A stretch of DNA of 64,000 bases from Amylostereum areolatum (Eukaryota; Basidiomycota; Agaricomycetes; Russulales; Stereaceae): the NCBI GenBank assembly GCA_012932865.1, contig SAXG01000059.1, positions 230,879 to 294,878 of the forward strand, given 5' to 3'. A program made the translations under genes and the position numbers. Positions 11,403 through 21,862 of the stretch are shown in pieces. The notes beneath the pieces are model-generated. The model saw only the letters and a program-made list of their open reading frames with translations, searched no databases and was not told the origin of the DNA. Every line of letters begins with the position of its first letter. The first letter of the stretch is position 1.

Positions 11403-11930
11403 GTCTTCAAGTTTCCCGTTCCTGCCCCCCATTCCGTACCCGGTCTTCGGTTTCCTTTTCGGTTCTCCCTCTTCCCATCGTCGCAACGCGAGCCCAGGCG
11501 GCCGCCGAGCGCACCCCATGCCCCTCGCCACCACGCCATTACCGTCTATGCCACATACTATATGCCTTCCTTTCCTTTCCCTCCTCTCACCCCACACCTC
11601 TTACAGGGCCTCAACCCCCCTGCGGCAGCCAACCAGGGCACGCCTGAACACCAAAACTCTCAAGACTCACCCGCACCGCGCGCGCGCCCAAACGCCGCCC
11701 GTCGCCCGACAAGCTAAATCCGCGAGCTCAAGACCCCACGCGCTCAGCACGCATCTCCGCCTATGCAAGAGGCGCAGGGGACACTGACGAAGAAACGATG
11801 GAACACGGTTTCGGTCATGTAGTCTGCTGCGTTTGTACCCAAGTAGTAGCGGAAGTAGATGCGTAGTAGTCATATAGGCCGTAAACGGCCTGAGTACTAC
11901 TATAAAATCAGAATCTATCTATCTATCTAT
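11403..11930 (+). other. LINE 3' UTR ending in ATCT microsatellite
   Basis: C-rich non-coding sequence after the ORF2 stop. It ends in a run of four to five ATCT/TCTA units at 11913-11930. Short microsatellite tails of this kind mark the 3' ends of many I/Tad-type LINEs, where reverse transcription starts. Unique sequence leading into the next gene begins at 11931. Confidence 0.7.
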
Positions 11931-11953
11931 CAGGTTCAACATCCCGTTCATTC

Positions 11954-13236
11954 ATGGAGGAACAGCCCAGCTACGCAAGCTTGTTCAAGCATATCTCGCT
12001 CAAGCTCTCGCCCCGGGAGTCTGGCGTTCTGCTTTTTGAACTGCACAAGTAGGTGCGGACGCGCTCCGTGGTTATGATCGCCGTTTTAACTGGGAATGAT
12101 ATCTACAGGTCGCCAGTGAACGCTTTCGACGAAGAGTACGTGATATCACTCTGCGCCCGCCGAGTCATTCCTGACGCATCCGTATGGGCTAGGTTCTGTC
12201 GCGAGTACAAGAACGCCTTCGAATGCATTTCGCACGACCCCAATGTGCGCGTTGTCTTGCTCTCCTCGTCGCTACCAAGGCTGTTCTCCTCGGGAATTGA
12301 CCGTGCGTCTTCATTCATACACCATGTTCCATTACTCACACACACTCCACCTTCATTTCCAGTCGCCTATCTTCCCACCATCAGCCCTGCTGCCGATGAC
12401 CCCGCCCGTCGTGCCCTCCTGACCCGCGAGCGTATCGCCGAGCTTCAACACGCGCTCGCAGCCCCGTCACGATGTCCCTGCCCCGTGCTCGCCGCCGTGC
12501 ACGGCTCTGCGCTCGGTCTAGCGGTTGATATGCTAGTTTATTGTGATGTCGTCTGGGCGGCGTCAGATGTCAAATTCGGGATGAGGGTAAGCATTCCTTT
12601 TTACTCCGTGGACAAGGCAGCTGATTTTGTGAGACAGGAGGTTGTCGTGGGACTCGCTGCTGGCCTTGGAACGCTGGCATATCTTCCCAAGGTGGCTGGG
12701 AACGCATTTCTCGCGCGCGAGCTGGTACTTACGGGTCGGGTATTTGGAGCTGAGGTAGCTTTACGTCTTGGATTGGTATCAACGGTACGTCCATGCGATC
12801 GTCGTTAATTTCACGGTCTAAAACATTGGCTAGGTTGTCAAAGGCAGTCAAGCGGAAGTAGTCGAGGGCCTGACGAAGGTCGCGTGTGAGATCGCTGCAA
12901 ATAGTCCTGTGGCCGTCGTTGGTACGAAACATCTCTTCACATACTCTCGTGATCACAGGTATATACGCTCGCTACCTGTCGTCGTCTGTCTTGGCATGAT
13001 ATTGATTGAGTTTGACAGCGTCGAGGAAAGCCTGGCGTACACGACGATATGGAACGCGGCTATGCTGCAGGCTCCGGTAGGTCATATGCTTTTTCGTACC
13101 TATCCAGGTGGAGTTAGGACTTTCGGGCTGACTGTGTGCACGGCGATAGGACCTGAAGGATGGGGTCTCCGCTGCTGTGGAAAGGACGCGGGGGAAGTAC
13201 GCGCCGTTGGGAGGGAGGGTCAAGGCCAAACTGTAA
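11954..13236 (+). CDS. Peroxisomal delta3,5-delta2,4-dienoyl-CoA isomerase-like protein (ECH-1)
   Basis: Crotonase-fold enzyme of the ECH1/Dci1 type, which shifts double bonds during beta-oxidation of unsaturated fatty acids. Exons by frame: 11954-12048, 12109-12135, 12193-12302, 12363-12586, 12638-12784, 12834 onward, ending at TAA 13234-13236. Marks: SPVNAF, FSSGIDLAYLP (oxyanion-hole region), AAVHGSALGLAVDML (second oxyanion Gly and conserved Asp), LAYLPKVAGNAFLARELVLTGR. The intron at 12587-12637 is 51 nt, in frame and stop-free, but ECH-2 has nothing matching it. The protein ends VKAKL, a PTS1-like AKL, so peroxisomal import is likely. Odd points: the catalytic Asp of the EVxVGLAAD motif is Gly here (GGC at 12662), and a LINE ends 23 bp before the ATG, so the native promoter is displaced. 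Family is certain; activity is doubtful. Confidence 0.88.
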
Positions 13237-13592
13237 CGGATCGCATGTATAGTCACACTCATACCTGATAAGAAACCTTTGAGGATGCGCGATATCTCTC
13301 AGCGTTATATTATGCGCCGTCGTTCATTGCAGGGGATTATAACGACGAAAGTCGGGCGATGCCCTATACACTAATCTTGCAACAGTCAATGTCCCAGCTT
13401 CCGTGGTCTGATGATGGTCAGTGGATCGTTTTATTCAATAAGATTATGCCTTACTTAGACCACGCTGACTGTTCGAAGGGAAATATATCGCCTAACGCCG
13501 AATCGTCTGACTGCCAACTGGCAGTCCGTCTGCTCCGTCCACGGCTAGAATATAACCCATGGACGAAACAAACAACATGCCAGCGACCTCAC

Positions 13593-14809
13593 ATGCCCTC
13601 AGTGTTTTTTCTCGGCGCAACAGGGTACATCGGAGGTAAGTCAGTAATCTGCGCGTCCTTCCTGCGCCTGAACCATCTTCGTTCGTCCAGGTTGTGTGCT
13701 CGTTGCGCTCCGACGACGACATCCAGATTGGCCGGTCACCGCCCTGGTTCGTAAAGTGCAACATGTCGGATGTATTCGTGCGCTGGGAGTGGCCGTCGTT
13801 CCGGGTTCCTTCTCAGACGAAAGTCTCATCATCGAGCAGACCCGGCAGGCGGACTACGTCGTCAACATCGCGGACTCGAAGAGCGTGTCGCTGACGGTGG
13901 CCATTCTCGTCGGGATGAAGTTGCGGCATGTCGACGGGAGGGGGAAGGGCACCCTTTTCCACACGAGCGGTTTAGCAACCCTCCTCGATGGTAGGAGAGA
14001 AGGGGTGTTCGATCCGGGAGGTCGGGTCTTCGACGTAAGCTTTCCTCTATTTCGGTGGGCAGGATGTAATCTTACTTCAACTGCGACCACATATAGGACG
14101 CGGATCAGGACGCAATCAGGAGCATAATGCCCTCTATGCCACACAGTGACGTTGAAATTCCGTGAGCTCCTTCGGCTGCACTTCGCCGTTCGTTGACTTG
14201 GTGAGTATCATCGCAGTATATTGAAAGCATCAGAAGCGGGGTACATGGATTCATATATCCTCTGTCCGGGTGCTGTCCTCGGCCCTTCGAAGGGACCGAT
14301 CAACGTGCCCAATCCATTCCTCAAACGTGTCGTTCCGCTGTTCCTCAGCCTGAATCATGGCGCGTGTGTCGGTCAAGGAACGAATGAGCTCCCGCTCGTG
14401 TACCTCGACGACGCCGTGGACTATTTTCTTCGGGTCATAGAACTTGCATACTCAAGGTGGGACGCGGGTGCGGAGCCGTACCAGCGGTTCTTCGTAGTGT
14501 CAGCGTCCGTGTACAGCTGGAGGAATATTTCGAGAGCTGTTGCAGGTGCAATGCATCGGCGGGGATTATTAGAAGATGATTCATTGGTCTCAGTACCGCC
14601 TCACGGTGAAGTGTCCCAGTATGTGCATGTCCGTCTTTGAAACGGGGAGCGATGGCTTATATTTGTGGTGTAGACAACTCCAACATTTCAGTGAGAATGC
14701 ACTGGTCGTGGCCGAGAAAGGAAAGGCGTTGGGGTGGGGACCTCTACGCGTGGATACGCGGGAATGGTTTGACGAGATCTTGGATGATTTTTTGACAAGC
14801 TTACACTAA
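13593..14809 (+). CDS. NAD(P)-binding, NmrA/epimerase-like extended SDR
   Basis: Begins MPSVFFLGATGYIGG, a Rossmann GxxGxxG loop at the extreme N-terminus, then CVLVALRRRHPDWPVTALVR and ADYVVNIADS, as in atypical extended SDRs. Such proteins often act as NAD(P)-dependent reductases, epimerases or redox sensors. A middle segment near GKGTLFHTSGLATLLDG and a distal GYMDSYILCPGAVLGPS match the fold's substrate side. No canonical YxxxK is obvious, so catalysis is uncertain. Exons were joined at 13635/13691, near 14036/14097, at 14161/14217 (giving VEIP-ILKASEAGY) and near 14620/14673, ending at TAA 14807-14809. It lies about 350 bp downstream of ECH-1 on the same strand. About 330 residues. Confidence 0.75.
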
Positions 14810-16305
14810 TATTTCATCTTCATCGTCGAGGGGGACATTTTGTTATTTGAGATACAACGCTATGAGCGTCGACACCCCATTGACACGCCAAATGCGTGGG
14901 ATTCGTGATAGCAGGCTTGAGTAGGAAGTGACGATCCTCTCGTGAGAACAGTCGGCCGTCGTCGTATGACGATGAGGATGCCAATATCTCTACCAAGGAA
15001 AAAAAAAACAAGCCTCGAGGCTCGAGGCGAGTAGCACCGACACTCAAAAAAAGGATGTTGACCTTCTCTACGATGCAGAAATGTCAACGCGATGATGGTT
15101 TACATGTTTTCGGGCGGAATGAACGATACGTAAATGGCGGCGTAACATACGCTCAAGTTGAACAACGGCGTTTCCACAATGGTAAGAGGGTGTCACAACT
15201 GTACGGTCCGCGACACGAGTAGTTGTGATGGACGCTCTCCTACCTGGCGGCGCATGCTATCATAATAGCGGACCAAAAATCGACTCCTCGTTTCATCCCT
15301 GCGGACAACAATGAAAGAAATACAGACCAGCTGGGTACATATGATTCACCCACATGGCTACTGGCTCCCTTCAAGCACCTGACACGAAGGCAGCATCTTC
15401 TCAATTCCCTCGACCATCTAGATACCCAGGTATCCTCGAAGCACGGGGGGTCGCTATACCAAAACGACTGTCTTCTGGTTAGGTCAGCAACGGGAGACTA
15501 CAGTGTACGGCGGCCTTTTCCGACCTCTCGGTTGGCTCCGACGCGGAAAGCTTTCTACGTCTTCATATCCCCTCGGTTTCCTTCGAAAAGTGGTTAGAAC
15601 AGTGTAGAAATAGCAGTAGTACACCCCTATCTGAACAGAAATTCTAAATTCTCAAGGTTCAAAAAATGCGCACTCAGGATTTGAAATAAGCGCCCAAGAA
15701 TCCATCCAAGTCATATTTTATAGCCAGAAAGCGACGGAAACAGCATTGCATCCCCTCTCTGAGTGCCCTATGACCTTTACCCACCATCTTGAAGTGCTAA
15801 GGATGCAAGAATGTCGGCTGGGAGGCCCACTCGTCGATGAGATCGATAGCACCTGAGTCACCTGACCGCAAAGGCCGCCTATCGCGAATTACATAAGGCC
15901 CTTCCTGTGTATAATCTGAATGAGAATGAAGGTCATGTAGCGTGAGTGTCAAACGCGTCTATATACCGCCAGGTCTTGCGGAAAATTTTGCGGATTGTCA
16001 CCACACTGCACATGTCGAGGCATTTGGGCACTCGCGCCTACCCCGGGCTGTCATTGGAATTTGGCGGAGACAGCTTTCTTAGAGCGTCGAGGCATGGTGT
16101 AGTTGGGTATAGAGTGAGTTTCCACTCACGTCGCAGGCTGTCAGCACGCTGGATGGGGCAATATATATAAATTTTCTATGATCCATATTTGAAATAAGCG
16201 CCCCAAACCCGAGAAAGTGAGAAATAGCAGCATTTGCCCTGTTTCCTTCCAAATTTTCAACGGCAACGAAATTGGATCAAAATTACGGGCTGTGCAGAGA
16301 CGCCG

Positions 16306-16758
16306 TCAAAGCCTGCCGTACACTGTAGGGGGTCGCCAAATCGTCATCAGATTTCTGTGAAGGTTTGCACGAGGATTAGGAACTGATCCTCCGACTCGGA
16401 CACGCAGACAAGGACGTACGTTGTAGGGTCCACGCGGCGTGTCCGCACAGGTTCCGATGCCCGTCCATGCATTTACCACAAGATTTGGCAATCTCTCGGT
16501 AGCATAAGAGAGGGTTAGGGTAGCGGAAAGATTGAACAAGAATCGCTCGGCGCAATGTGCACAAAACGTGGCGAGGGTCTCTTCGATGTCGAAGGGCGAG
16601 GAACTCGGAGTATTGTGGGCTAGGGTGTGCCCTCGACCAGCGAGGATCTCGACCACTGCTCCCACGAGGCTCCAGAGGAATAGCAGCCACGCAGCATCTA
16701 TGAATAAACGAGAAGGGCGGTGTTGCAGAACCGTATATAATCGGAGCGTCGGCGTCAT
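16306..16758 (-). CDS. Hypothetical protein with one predicted membrane segment
   Basis: 150 codons on the minus strand from an ATG with a favourable A-rich context (CTCAAAATG). Residues about 18-40 (LFIDAAWLLFLWSLVGAVVE) are long and hydrophobic enough for a membrane helix. The following 60 residues are moderately hydrophobic, and the C-terminal third is Arg/Pro-rich without structure. I do not recognise a family. The C-terminal part may be read-through into an unspliced intron. It could equally be a chance ORF in gene-poor DNA. Confidence 0.3.
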   Translation of the reverse strand: MTPTLRLYTVLQHRPSRLFIDAAWLLFLWSLVGAVVEILAGRGHTLAHNTPSSSPFDIEETLATFCAHCAERFLFNLSATLTLSYATERLPNLVVNAWTGIGTCADTPRGPYNVRPCLRVRVGGSVPNPRANLHRNLMTIWRPPTVYGRL

Positions 16759-17012
16759 TTTGAGGTCTATCGAGGAAGAGGGGAGGCAAACTTGAAAGTT
16801 CTGAGATAAAGGTCGTCGGAGGCTAGCAAACGGTTTTTATGGTTAAATAGAGGAGGGTCAATCCGGGTTAGGCGGGCTCTCAAACGAAGCAAAACCTGAG
16901 AACAAGGGTCCGGGCCTGAGAACAAGGGCGTGCTCAATACGAATTGCGATGATGGTGACTACCATCCGAGCTTCTAAGATACGAATACAAGAGAAGAGCT
17001 GTCGCCTATGAG

Positions 17013-17053
17013 CCAAAGAAAGACAACAATGAACTAAAGAAAGACAACAATGA
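17013..17053 (+). repeat. Two-copy 20-bp direct repeat
   Basis: The string AAAGAAAGACAACAATGA occurs twice with a 20-bp period. A small local duplication in gene-poor DNA; no function suggested. Confidence 0.8.
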
Positions 17054-18528
17054 CCAGCGACGAGAACAACAGACTGAGCAATATGATGCCCACGTCTAGA
17101 AGCCGCCGGGGGAACCCGAGAGCCAGTGGTTCAAAAACAAGGAGCCTGGTCTGGCCTGGTTCTTCCAGCAAAGGTAGTATACAACGTGTCGTGCGAAGTG
17201 ACCGTGATGTTGAAGCTTAGGACGAGCGCCCAAATCTAGCATTGGTACTTCATCCGGTTCACCGAAGCTCGAGCCTGGGGAGGCCTGATTGAACGTTGAA
17301 TATTGAATATTGAACTCGTTGAAATGATAGTCACCTGATGCCTCCGTCGTTGACATGGGAATATTTCGTCCGTGAGGTCAACGAGTATTTTCTAGGAGTT
17401 TTACCGTGAGATCTAGAAACGAGGGATGGGCGCTGGGCGTCCGGTGTCGTCACTATAGGTGATCATGCCATACATGATGAGAAACTCGATCGGCCATAGT
17501 CGGCAGAAGGGCACAGCCTCCGCTAGCCATCGTACATATGTAGGCCTGCGGCCAGCCGCTCGACCTATCGCACAGAACTGCCCCTCCGAGTCCCCTTGAA
17601 TCCGAATTTTTCGACACTTGAAAGTACGCCGAGTTGTTATCCCCACTAGCGGTCAAGCGACGTTCATGCTTTCTCGTTTGTAGACACAGCGTGGGCACTC
17701 AAGTACTCACCATTGACGGTAAGAGTCAGCAGGACGTGGACAACGACCACATTGACACTGAATATGGTACACCGCCTTCGGACTTTCAAGTCTAAACACG
17801 TTGTCGCAAGTCGAGGTCAGTACAGTCCCCCGGAAGAGCAGGATGTGTAGTAACGTTCCGGCGCCGCAGTCTAGTAGAGGATATTCGAGGTCAATTCAGG
17901 TGAGTCAATGCAATATCGCGGTGAACGTCGAGGGCCGGTGATGCTAGGGGATGTCACAAACGCCGAATCAGTGACGAGACGTAGGCGGTGGCTGGGGGTG
18001 TCGGAATACAGCTGGAGACACTTATCGAGGTTCTTTCACGGGATCACTCAGCGCACCGAGTCGGCGCGACAGTCCGGCAGTTCCGTCGGATATCCAGCCC
18101 ACTTCCGTCCAGCGTCTTCCTGTTCCGTCTTTCCATGGACGTTCTGTAGGGGGAAAGTATATTACTGGTGCCACAGGTGATCGATCTCCTTAAGAGACTA
18201 TCTCCTGTGCCGACTGAATTACCGCCTGACGCCGGCAGCCAGTCTAGCGGATCTTCGCGTCTACCTGGCTGGCAAGCCTGCAAAAGTCTACTTGTTCTCT
18301 TTCGGTTTCTTGAAGCTTTATCCCTTTATCTCCATCTCATCTCATATGCGTCTAGAGTACAAATACTAACGTGAAAGGCCATTCAGATTCTGTCGCCGCA
18401 TATCTCCCCCTTCCGGAGCCTAGCCGCTAGGTGAGTCTGTCCAACTCAGATGTGTTTTGACTAGGATGATACCCTCAGAGTTTGTTCATCAGCAAATTTT
18501 CGCACTTTCGCAGTGCACGTGAGGCTTA

Positions 18529-18545
18529 TGTATATATATATATAA
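18529..18545 (+). promoter_or_regulatory. Probable TATA element of the first four-TM gene
   Basis: A TATATATATATATAA run ending in TATAAGG lies about 70-80 bp upstream of the ATG at 18613. Position and sequence fit a core promoter TATA box giving a short 5' UTR. Confidence 0.5.
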
Positions 18546-18612
18546 GGCCCCCAGGCTGACATACGCGCGTTCATAGCACCCTTCCACCTCCCCGTCCAAC
18601 ATACCTGCTCAG

Positions 18613-19405
18613 ATGTCCGTTTTGAAAGACACCCTCAAGTTTTTCTTTGGACTGTTGATGGTTGCTGGAGTAGGTGTCTTACTGCGATGAGTTCCGTACC
18701 CTACACGACACCCTCCTTCCAACAGGTTCTGTTTTATGCCATCGTGGCACCGATCAACGCTAAGGACACGCCCAGCGCGGTTGACCCGGGTGCAAATGAA
18801 TGGGATTTCGCATGGCCTATCGAAGCATGGAACATCTGCTGGATGATCGTGTACAATCTCATCCCTGGGATCGCGATGATGATGGTCGGGCCCCTTGAGA
18901 AGTAGTACGCCACATCTCTCCCATCGTTCCTTCGATGGACTAACACGCGCACATATAGCAAGGAGAAGATCGATTACATGCTTTTCTTTTATAGGGCGTG
19001 GATATTTCACGTGTGCTGGACCATTGGCGGCGCTGTCCTTTTGTACAACACGAAGGACACCGTTTCCGTGGCAGCACCCTCCATCTGGAACCGTGGATTT
19101 AGGAGCTGGTGTATGATGGCTGGCGTGCTCAGCTTCATCGTCGTGGTGGGAATCATCGCGGTGCGTCCTCGCCTCCTCGCATTTCATTCTGACTCGTTTC
19201 TTCTGACCATGATGTTTACCTGGATTGACAGTCCGTTTACGTGCTGTTTGTCATGCCGACGCCCGAAAAGATGGGTGAACTGGAGGAGGAGATGACCTTG
19301 AACGACCAGAAGCTTCCTCAGTATATCGAGACGAGGCCTGTGCTCCAGAAACTTCTGGGGCATACACAGTTCCAGGCCCCGATGCCAGCCGACGCCAAAG
19401 TTTGA
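18613..19405 (+). CDS. Four-TM membrane protein of unknown function, copy 1
   Basis: Spliced from 18613-18669, 18726-18901, 18959-19160 and 19232-19405. About 200 residues with four hydrophobic segments: KFFFGLLMVAGVLFYAIVAP, AWNICWMIVYNLIPGIAMMM, FYRAWIFHVCWTIGGAVLLY and MMAGVLSFIVVVGIIA. Between them lie conserved polar loops: KDTPSAVDPGANEWDFAWPI, NTKDTVSVAAPSIWNRGFRS and a hydrophilic tail ending APMPADAKV. I do not recognise a named family. A close paralogue is at 41180-41954 with identical intron positions and the same loop motifs, so the loops, which hold several conserved Trp and Asp residues, are under constraint. A small-molecule transporter subunit or membrane organiser is possible but unproven. 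Confidence 0.85.
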
Positions 19406-19837
19406 TGTTGAATCTTGACCAGTACGTTCCACGAAGGGCTTTTACATACCGAGCCTTTTTTACCATGGTCTCTGCCCTTGATATCTCTATCGCTTTTGAC
19501 TGTCACGGATCCGTCTTCCTACATATGTTCCCCTTAAATATACGGGGCTCTGTCCCGGACAATATGTTTTCTGCACGAACGCGATGCCTCTTTCTTGACA
19601 ATATTATGCGTGAAGTACATACCGTGAGCCAACGAAAGGTGCGTCAATCCTCAAAAAATCCCTCCGGCTCTCGGGAAGTAAAATGTCTAGAAAAGGTAAT
19701 TCCGGTTTATTTTAGGGGCCGGCCCCCGGAAGCCGGCCTTGCCAGCGCGTCATTCCCGACGCGCTCTTCCGTCCTCACCACCATCCGCCACTCCCACCGA
19801 CCAACCCCCTTCCCCACTTCATCACACACAATCCTCA
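19406..19837. other. Intergenic, with a GC-rich hairpin
   Basis: No gene. At 19717-19738 a 7-bp perfect stem (GGCCGGC...GCCGGCC) encloses an 8-nt loop. It lies about 100 bp before the next ATG and may be a structured 5' UTR or a chance GC palindrome. Confidence 0.4.
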
Positions 19838-20071
19838 ATGGCCCGTCGCGCAGCGCCCCCTGGCTCCGGCCCCGCCTATTTCAACCCCTCCCAGCTCAGC
19901 CGCGGACAGCTATACGACCCCAACGAGTCCGCGTTCTCGCGCTTCCTCCGCGAGCAGGTCTTTTCCCCGGAAAAGCTCCCCGGAAACCTGAACATCGTCA
20001 CCGGGCTCGGCGTATTCATTGGAGGGATATTCGTGATGAGGAGATGGGGAGAGATGATGGTGCCGGTCTAG
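19838..20071 (+). CDS. 77-residue single-TM protein, probably an organelle-membrane microprotein
   Basis: Intronless frame from ATG 19838 to TAG. The N-terminal half is polar (GPAYFNPSQLSRGQLYDPNE) with a following FSRFLREQVFSPEKLPG. The C-terminal third is one membrane helix (NIVTGLGVFIGGIFVMRRWG) and a short end MMVPV. The size and the one C-terminal helix followed by Arg-Arg-Trp resemble small subunits of mitochondrial outer- or inner-membrane complexes, but I cannot name one. The polar half is rich in Pro, Arg and aromatic residues and looks conserved rather than random. Confidence that it is a gene is good; function is unknown. Confidence 0.65.
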   Translation: MARRAAPPGSGPAYFNPSQLSRGQLYDPNESAFSRFLREQVFSPEKLPGNLNIVTGLGVFIGGIFVMRRWGEMMVPV

Positions 20072-20998
20072 AGCGGAGGGCCTGAGGCGGAGAGTGGGGG
20101 GTGACGACGACGTGGAAATTTAGAGGTATGTTGAGCTTTGTGGCTTGGAGGCAGAGGTAAAGACTGATCATGAACCCTAGGAAGCGTCAGAAAGTCCCGC
20201 AAAATGTGATGAACATCCAACCACGAGCTGACCAGCTGGAGCATCCACCAGCGCCATCCCAAGCGTCCACGTCCCATATGTTTCTCCATGTGTATTGTAT
20301 CCCGACATAATTTTGCACGATCACCACTTTCTCTGTCACATTCTTGTGCGTGACTCCGTCTAGCCGCTTGTTTACAAGGACGACAACAACAACAACTTTC
20401 GTTCCGTTTGATATCCCAATTCCGTCTGTTTTCCGTTCATATGTTGACTCCCGGTCGACGTTGTGCTACAAGGACTAGACTCACCCCCCGCGGACTTATT
20501 TCGTCTTAGCGCATCCTATTTTCTCATTAAACCCGCGCCGTTGTATGGCGTCTGAATCCAACAGAGCCTCGCGTTAACTTCCCCCGTCAGCTTCCCATCC
20601 GTTGTTCGACAAGTGATCTCCGCAAGGCGCACACATGTATCGTATTACCTGGTAAGTTGAACAGAGTCTCGTGACTGTATTCTAGACTAACGGCTTTGCT
20701 CGAAATATCCTAGGGCGTACGTTGAGGAACCCACACGAGCCATCCTGTTTCCCACTAATAAATGCTTCACGATGCCCCATGACCGCTTGTGAGAATCTCT
20801 CTGGTCGATGTGGTGTCCGGATGGCGTTTTCGACAGGTGTTGATGAGGGGATGCGTTCCTCGAAGAGTCGACGTTGCGCCCCCTCGCCTTGGATAGCTCT
20901 GCGGTAGGGATTGTATAAGCGCAGATCGGGGAGGTGGGCGATGCCTCTCACGCCTAAGCCTTCCTGCTCTCCATCCCCATCCCACGGGGCATCTAGCG
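20072..20998. other. Intergenic upstream region of ART-like copy 1
   Basis: No supported gene. The stretch at about 20360-20415 (ACAAGGACGACAACA, then GTTCCGTTTG) has a matching arrangement at 22389-22432 upstream of copy 2. This suggests that promoter sequence was duplicated with the gene. Confidence 0.45.
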
Positions 20999-21862
20999 AT
21001 GGCCTACAAGCATGACACCACATATGGGCCCGGATCCCTACCCCACGTCGGCGTCCCTTCCAACGAGGCGTTCGGCTCCCTTGTTCGCCGCAACAGGTTC
21101 TTATTCCGGGTTCAGGACGACAACTCGCAAGCGAAACACGATACAAGGGGCTTCGTTGCAGGAGGGAGGATTCCGCTGGACCGGGAACTGACGGACGCAA
21201 CCCTCAAACATCTTGACCGGAATGCACGATCGTCACCGTCGCCGTTCATCTCTCTCTCATTCAGTCTCGCATGGGCCCTCCAAGAAGCATATCGCCGCCA
21301 GCATTCTTATCGCACCCACACCAACATCAGAATTGCAGTGGTGGATGGCCTCGCCTTGCTTCACAGCGTCCACACTCAGTCGGGTGTCTCTTTCGTCGAC
21401 CTAGCCAAAGCGAATGGACATTCGAACGCGAGGGGGAGGCTTCAGCAACTTCGAGAGTTCGCCGATGTTGCGCAGGAGGTTCTCGTTCTGGGGAAGGTTC
21501 CCGCGAGCGCCATCATCGGTGTCGTACCCTGGAAACATGCCCTTAGCGCATCCCCGTCTTGGTTCTTCAAGGAGAACAATATACGAGGCGGCAACAAGAA
21601 AGGTGTCGGTCCCAGGAAGCGGATGAACACGATGTTTGTGAAGGCGAGACAGGGTGTCGTCGATGCTGTGGCCGTCAAGGAATCGGTAGATTTCGCTGCC
21701 GTCCTGCTGGATATGGAGTACGGACATTCGACGGATACCTTGCAGGAGCTGGCCTTCTATATCTATTGGTGGCCCCTTCCAACTGAAAGGAGAGGAGCTG
21801 TTCAGCGGTTGGAAGAAGATGGGGAGGCCATCCGCAAGGGGGTATTGGCGCTGTATTGGTGA
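20999..21862 (+). CDS. ADP-ribosyltransferase-like (R-S-E type) protein, copy 1
   Basis: 287 residues from ATG 20999. Three blocks fall in the order of R-S-E class ADP-ribosyltransferases: LFRVQDD (Arg37, strand 1), PFISLSFSLAWALQEA (Ser85, the STS-like strand) and AQEVLVLGKVPASAIIGV (Glu160, the strand carrying the catalytic Glu, followed by the xxPxxxI turn). The first acidic residue of the usual ExE pair is Ala here. C-terminal motifs AFYIYWWPLPTERR are shared with copy 2. There is no signal peptide. The ORF stop (TGA 21860) overlaps a good donor (TTG-GTGAGT) at the place where copy 2 splices, so a short extra 3' exon is possible. The family probably corresponds to a fungal DUF (DUF7587 from memory, unchecked). 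ART activity is inferred from motifs only. Confidence 0.75.
   Translation: MAYKHDTTYGPGSLPHVGVPSNEAFGSLVRRNRFLFRVQDDNSQAKHDTRGFVAGGRIPLDRELTDATLKHLDRNARSSPSPFISLSFSLAWALQEAYRRQHSYRTHTNIRIAVVDGLALLHSVHTQSGVSFVDLAKANGHSNARGRLQQLREFADVAQEVLVLGKVPASAIIGVVPWKHALSASPSWFFKENNIRGGNKKGVGPRKRMNTMFVKARQGVVDAVAVKESVDFAAVLLDMEYGHSTDTLQELAFYIYWWPLPTERRGAVQRLEEDGEAIRKGVLALYW

Larger units (their letters stand above)
6837..11930 (+). mobile_element. Tad1/I-type LINE retrotransposon, 5'-truncated, with nested MITE
   Basis: A non-LTR retrotransposon with a CCHC zinc-knuckle ORF1 fragment, an ORF2 with endonuclease, reverse transcriptase, RNase H and C-terminal CCHC, and a 3' UTR ending in a short ATCT microsatellite. 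This order is that of Tad1-like LINEs of the I group, common in fungi. ORF1 keeps only its C-terminal part, so the 5' end is truncated or was replaced by the motif-rich region upstream. ORF2 is open apart from a ~290 bp MITE, which suggests a fairly recent insertion. The 3' tail ends 23 bp upstream of the next gene's ATG, in the same orientation. I see no clear target-site duplication, partly because the true 5' end is uncertain. Confidence 0.9.
14810..18528. other. Gene-poor 3.7 kb intergenic region
   Basis: No gene can be supported with confidence. Features seen: an A-rich tract near 14999-15010; a repeated TTTGAAATAAGCGCCC at about 15680 and again at about 16188; GTCGAGGCAT at about 16015 and 16087; CCTGAGAACAAGGG twice around 16896-16930; and a two-copy 20-bp direct repeat near 17013-17053. 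One minus-strand ORF with a possible membrane segment is listed separately. Other ORFs here look like chance frames. Confidence 0.5.
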
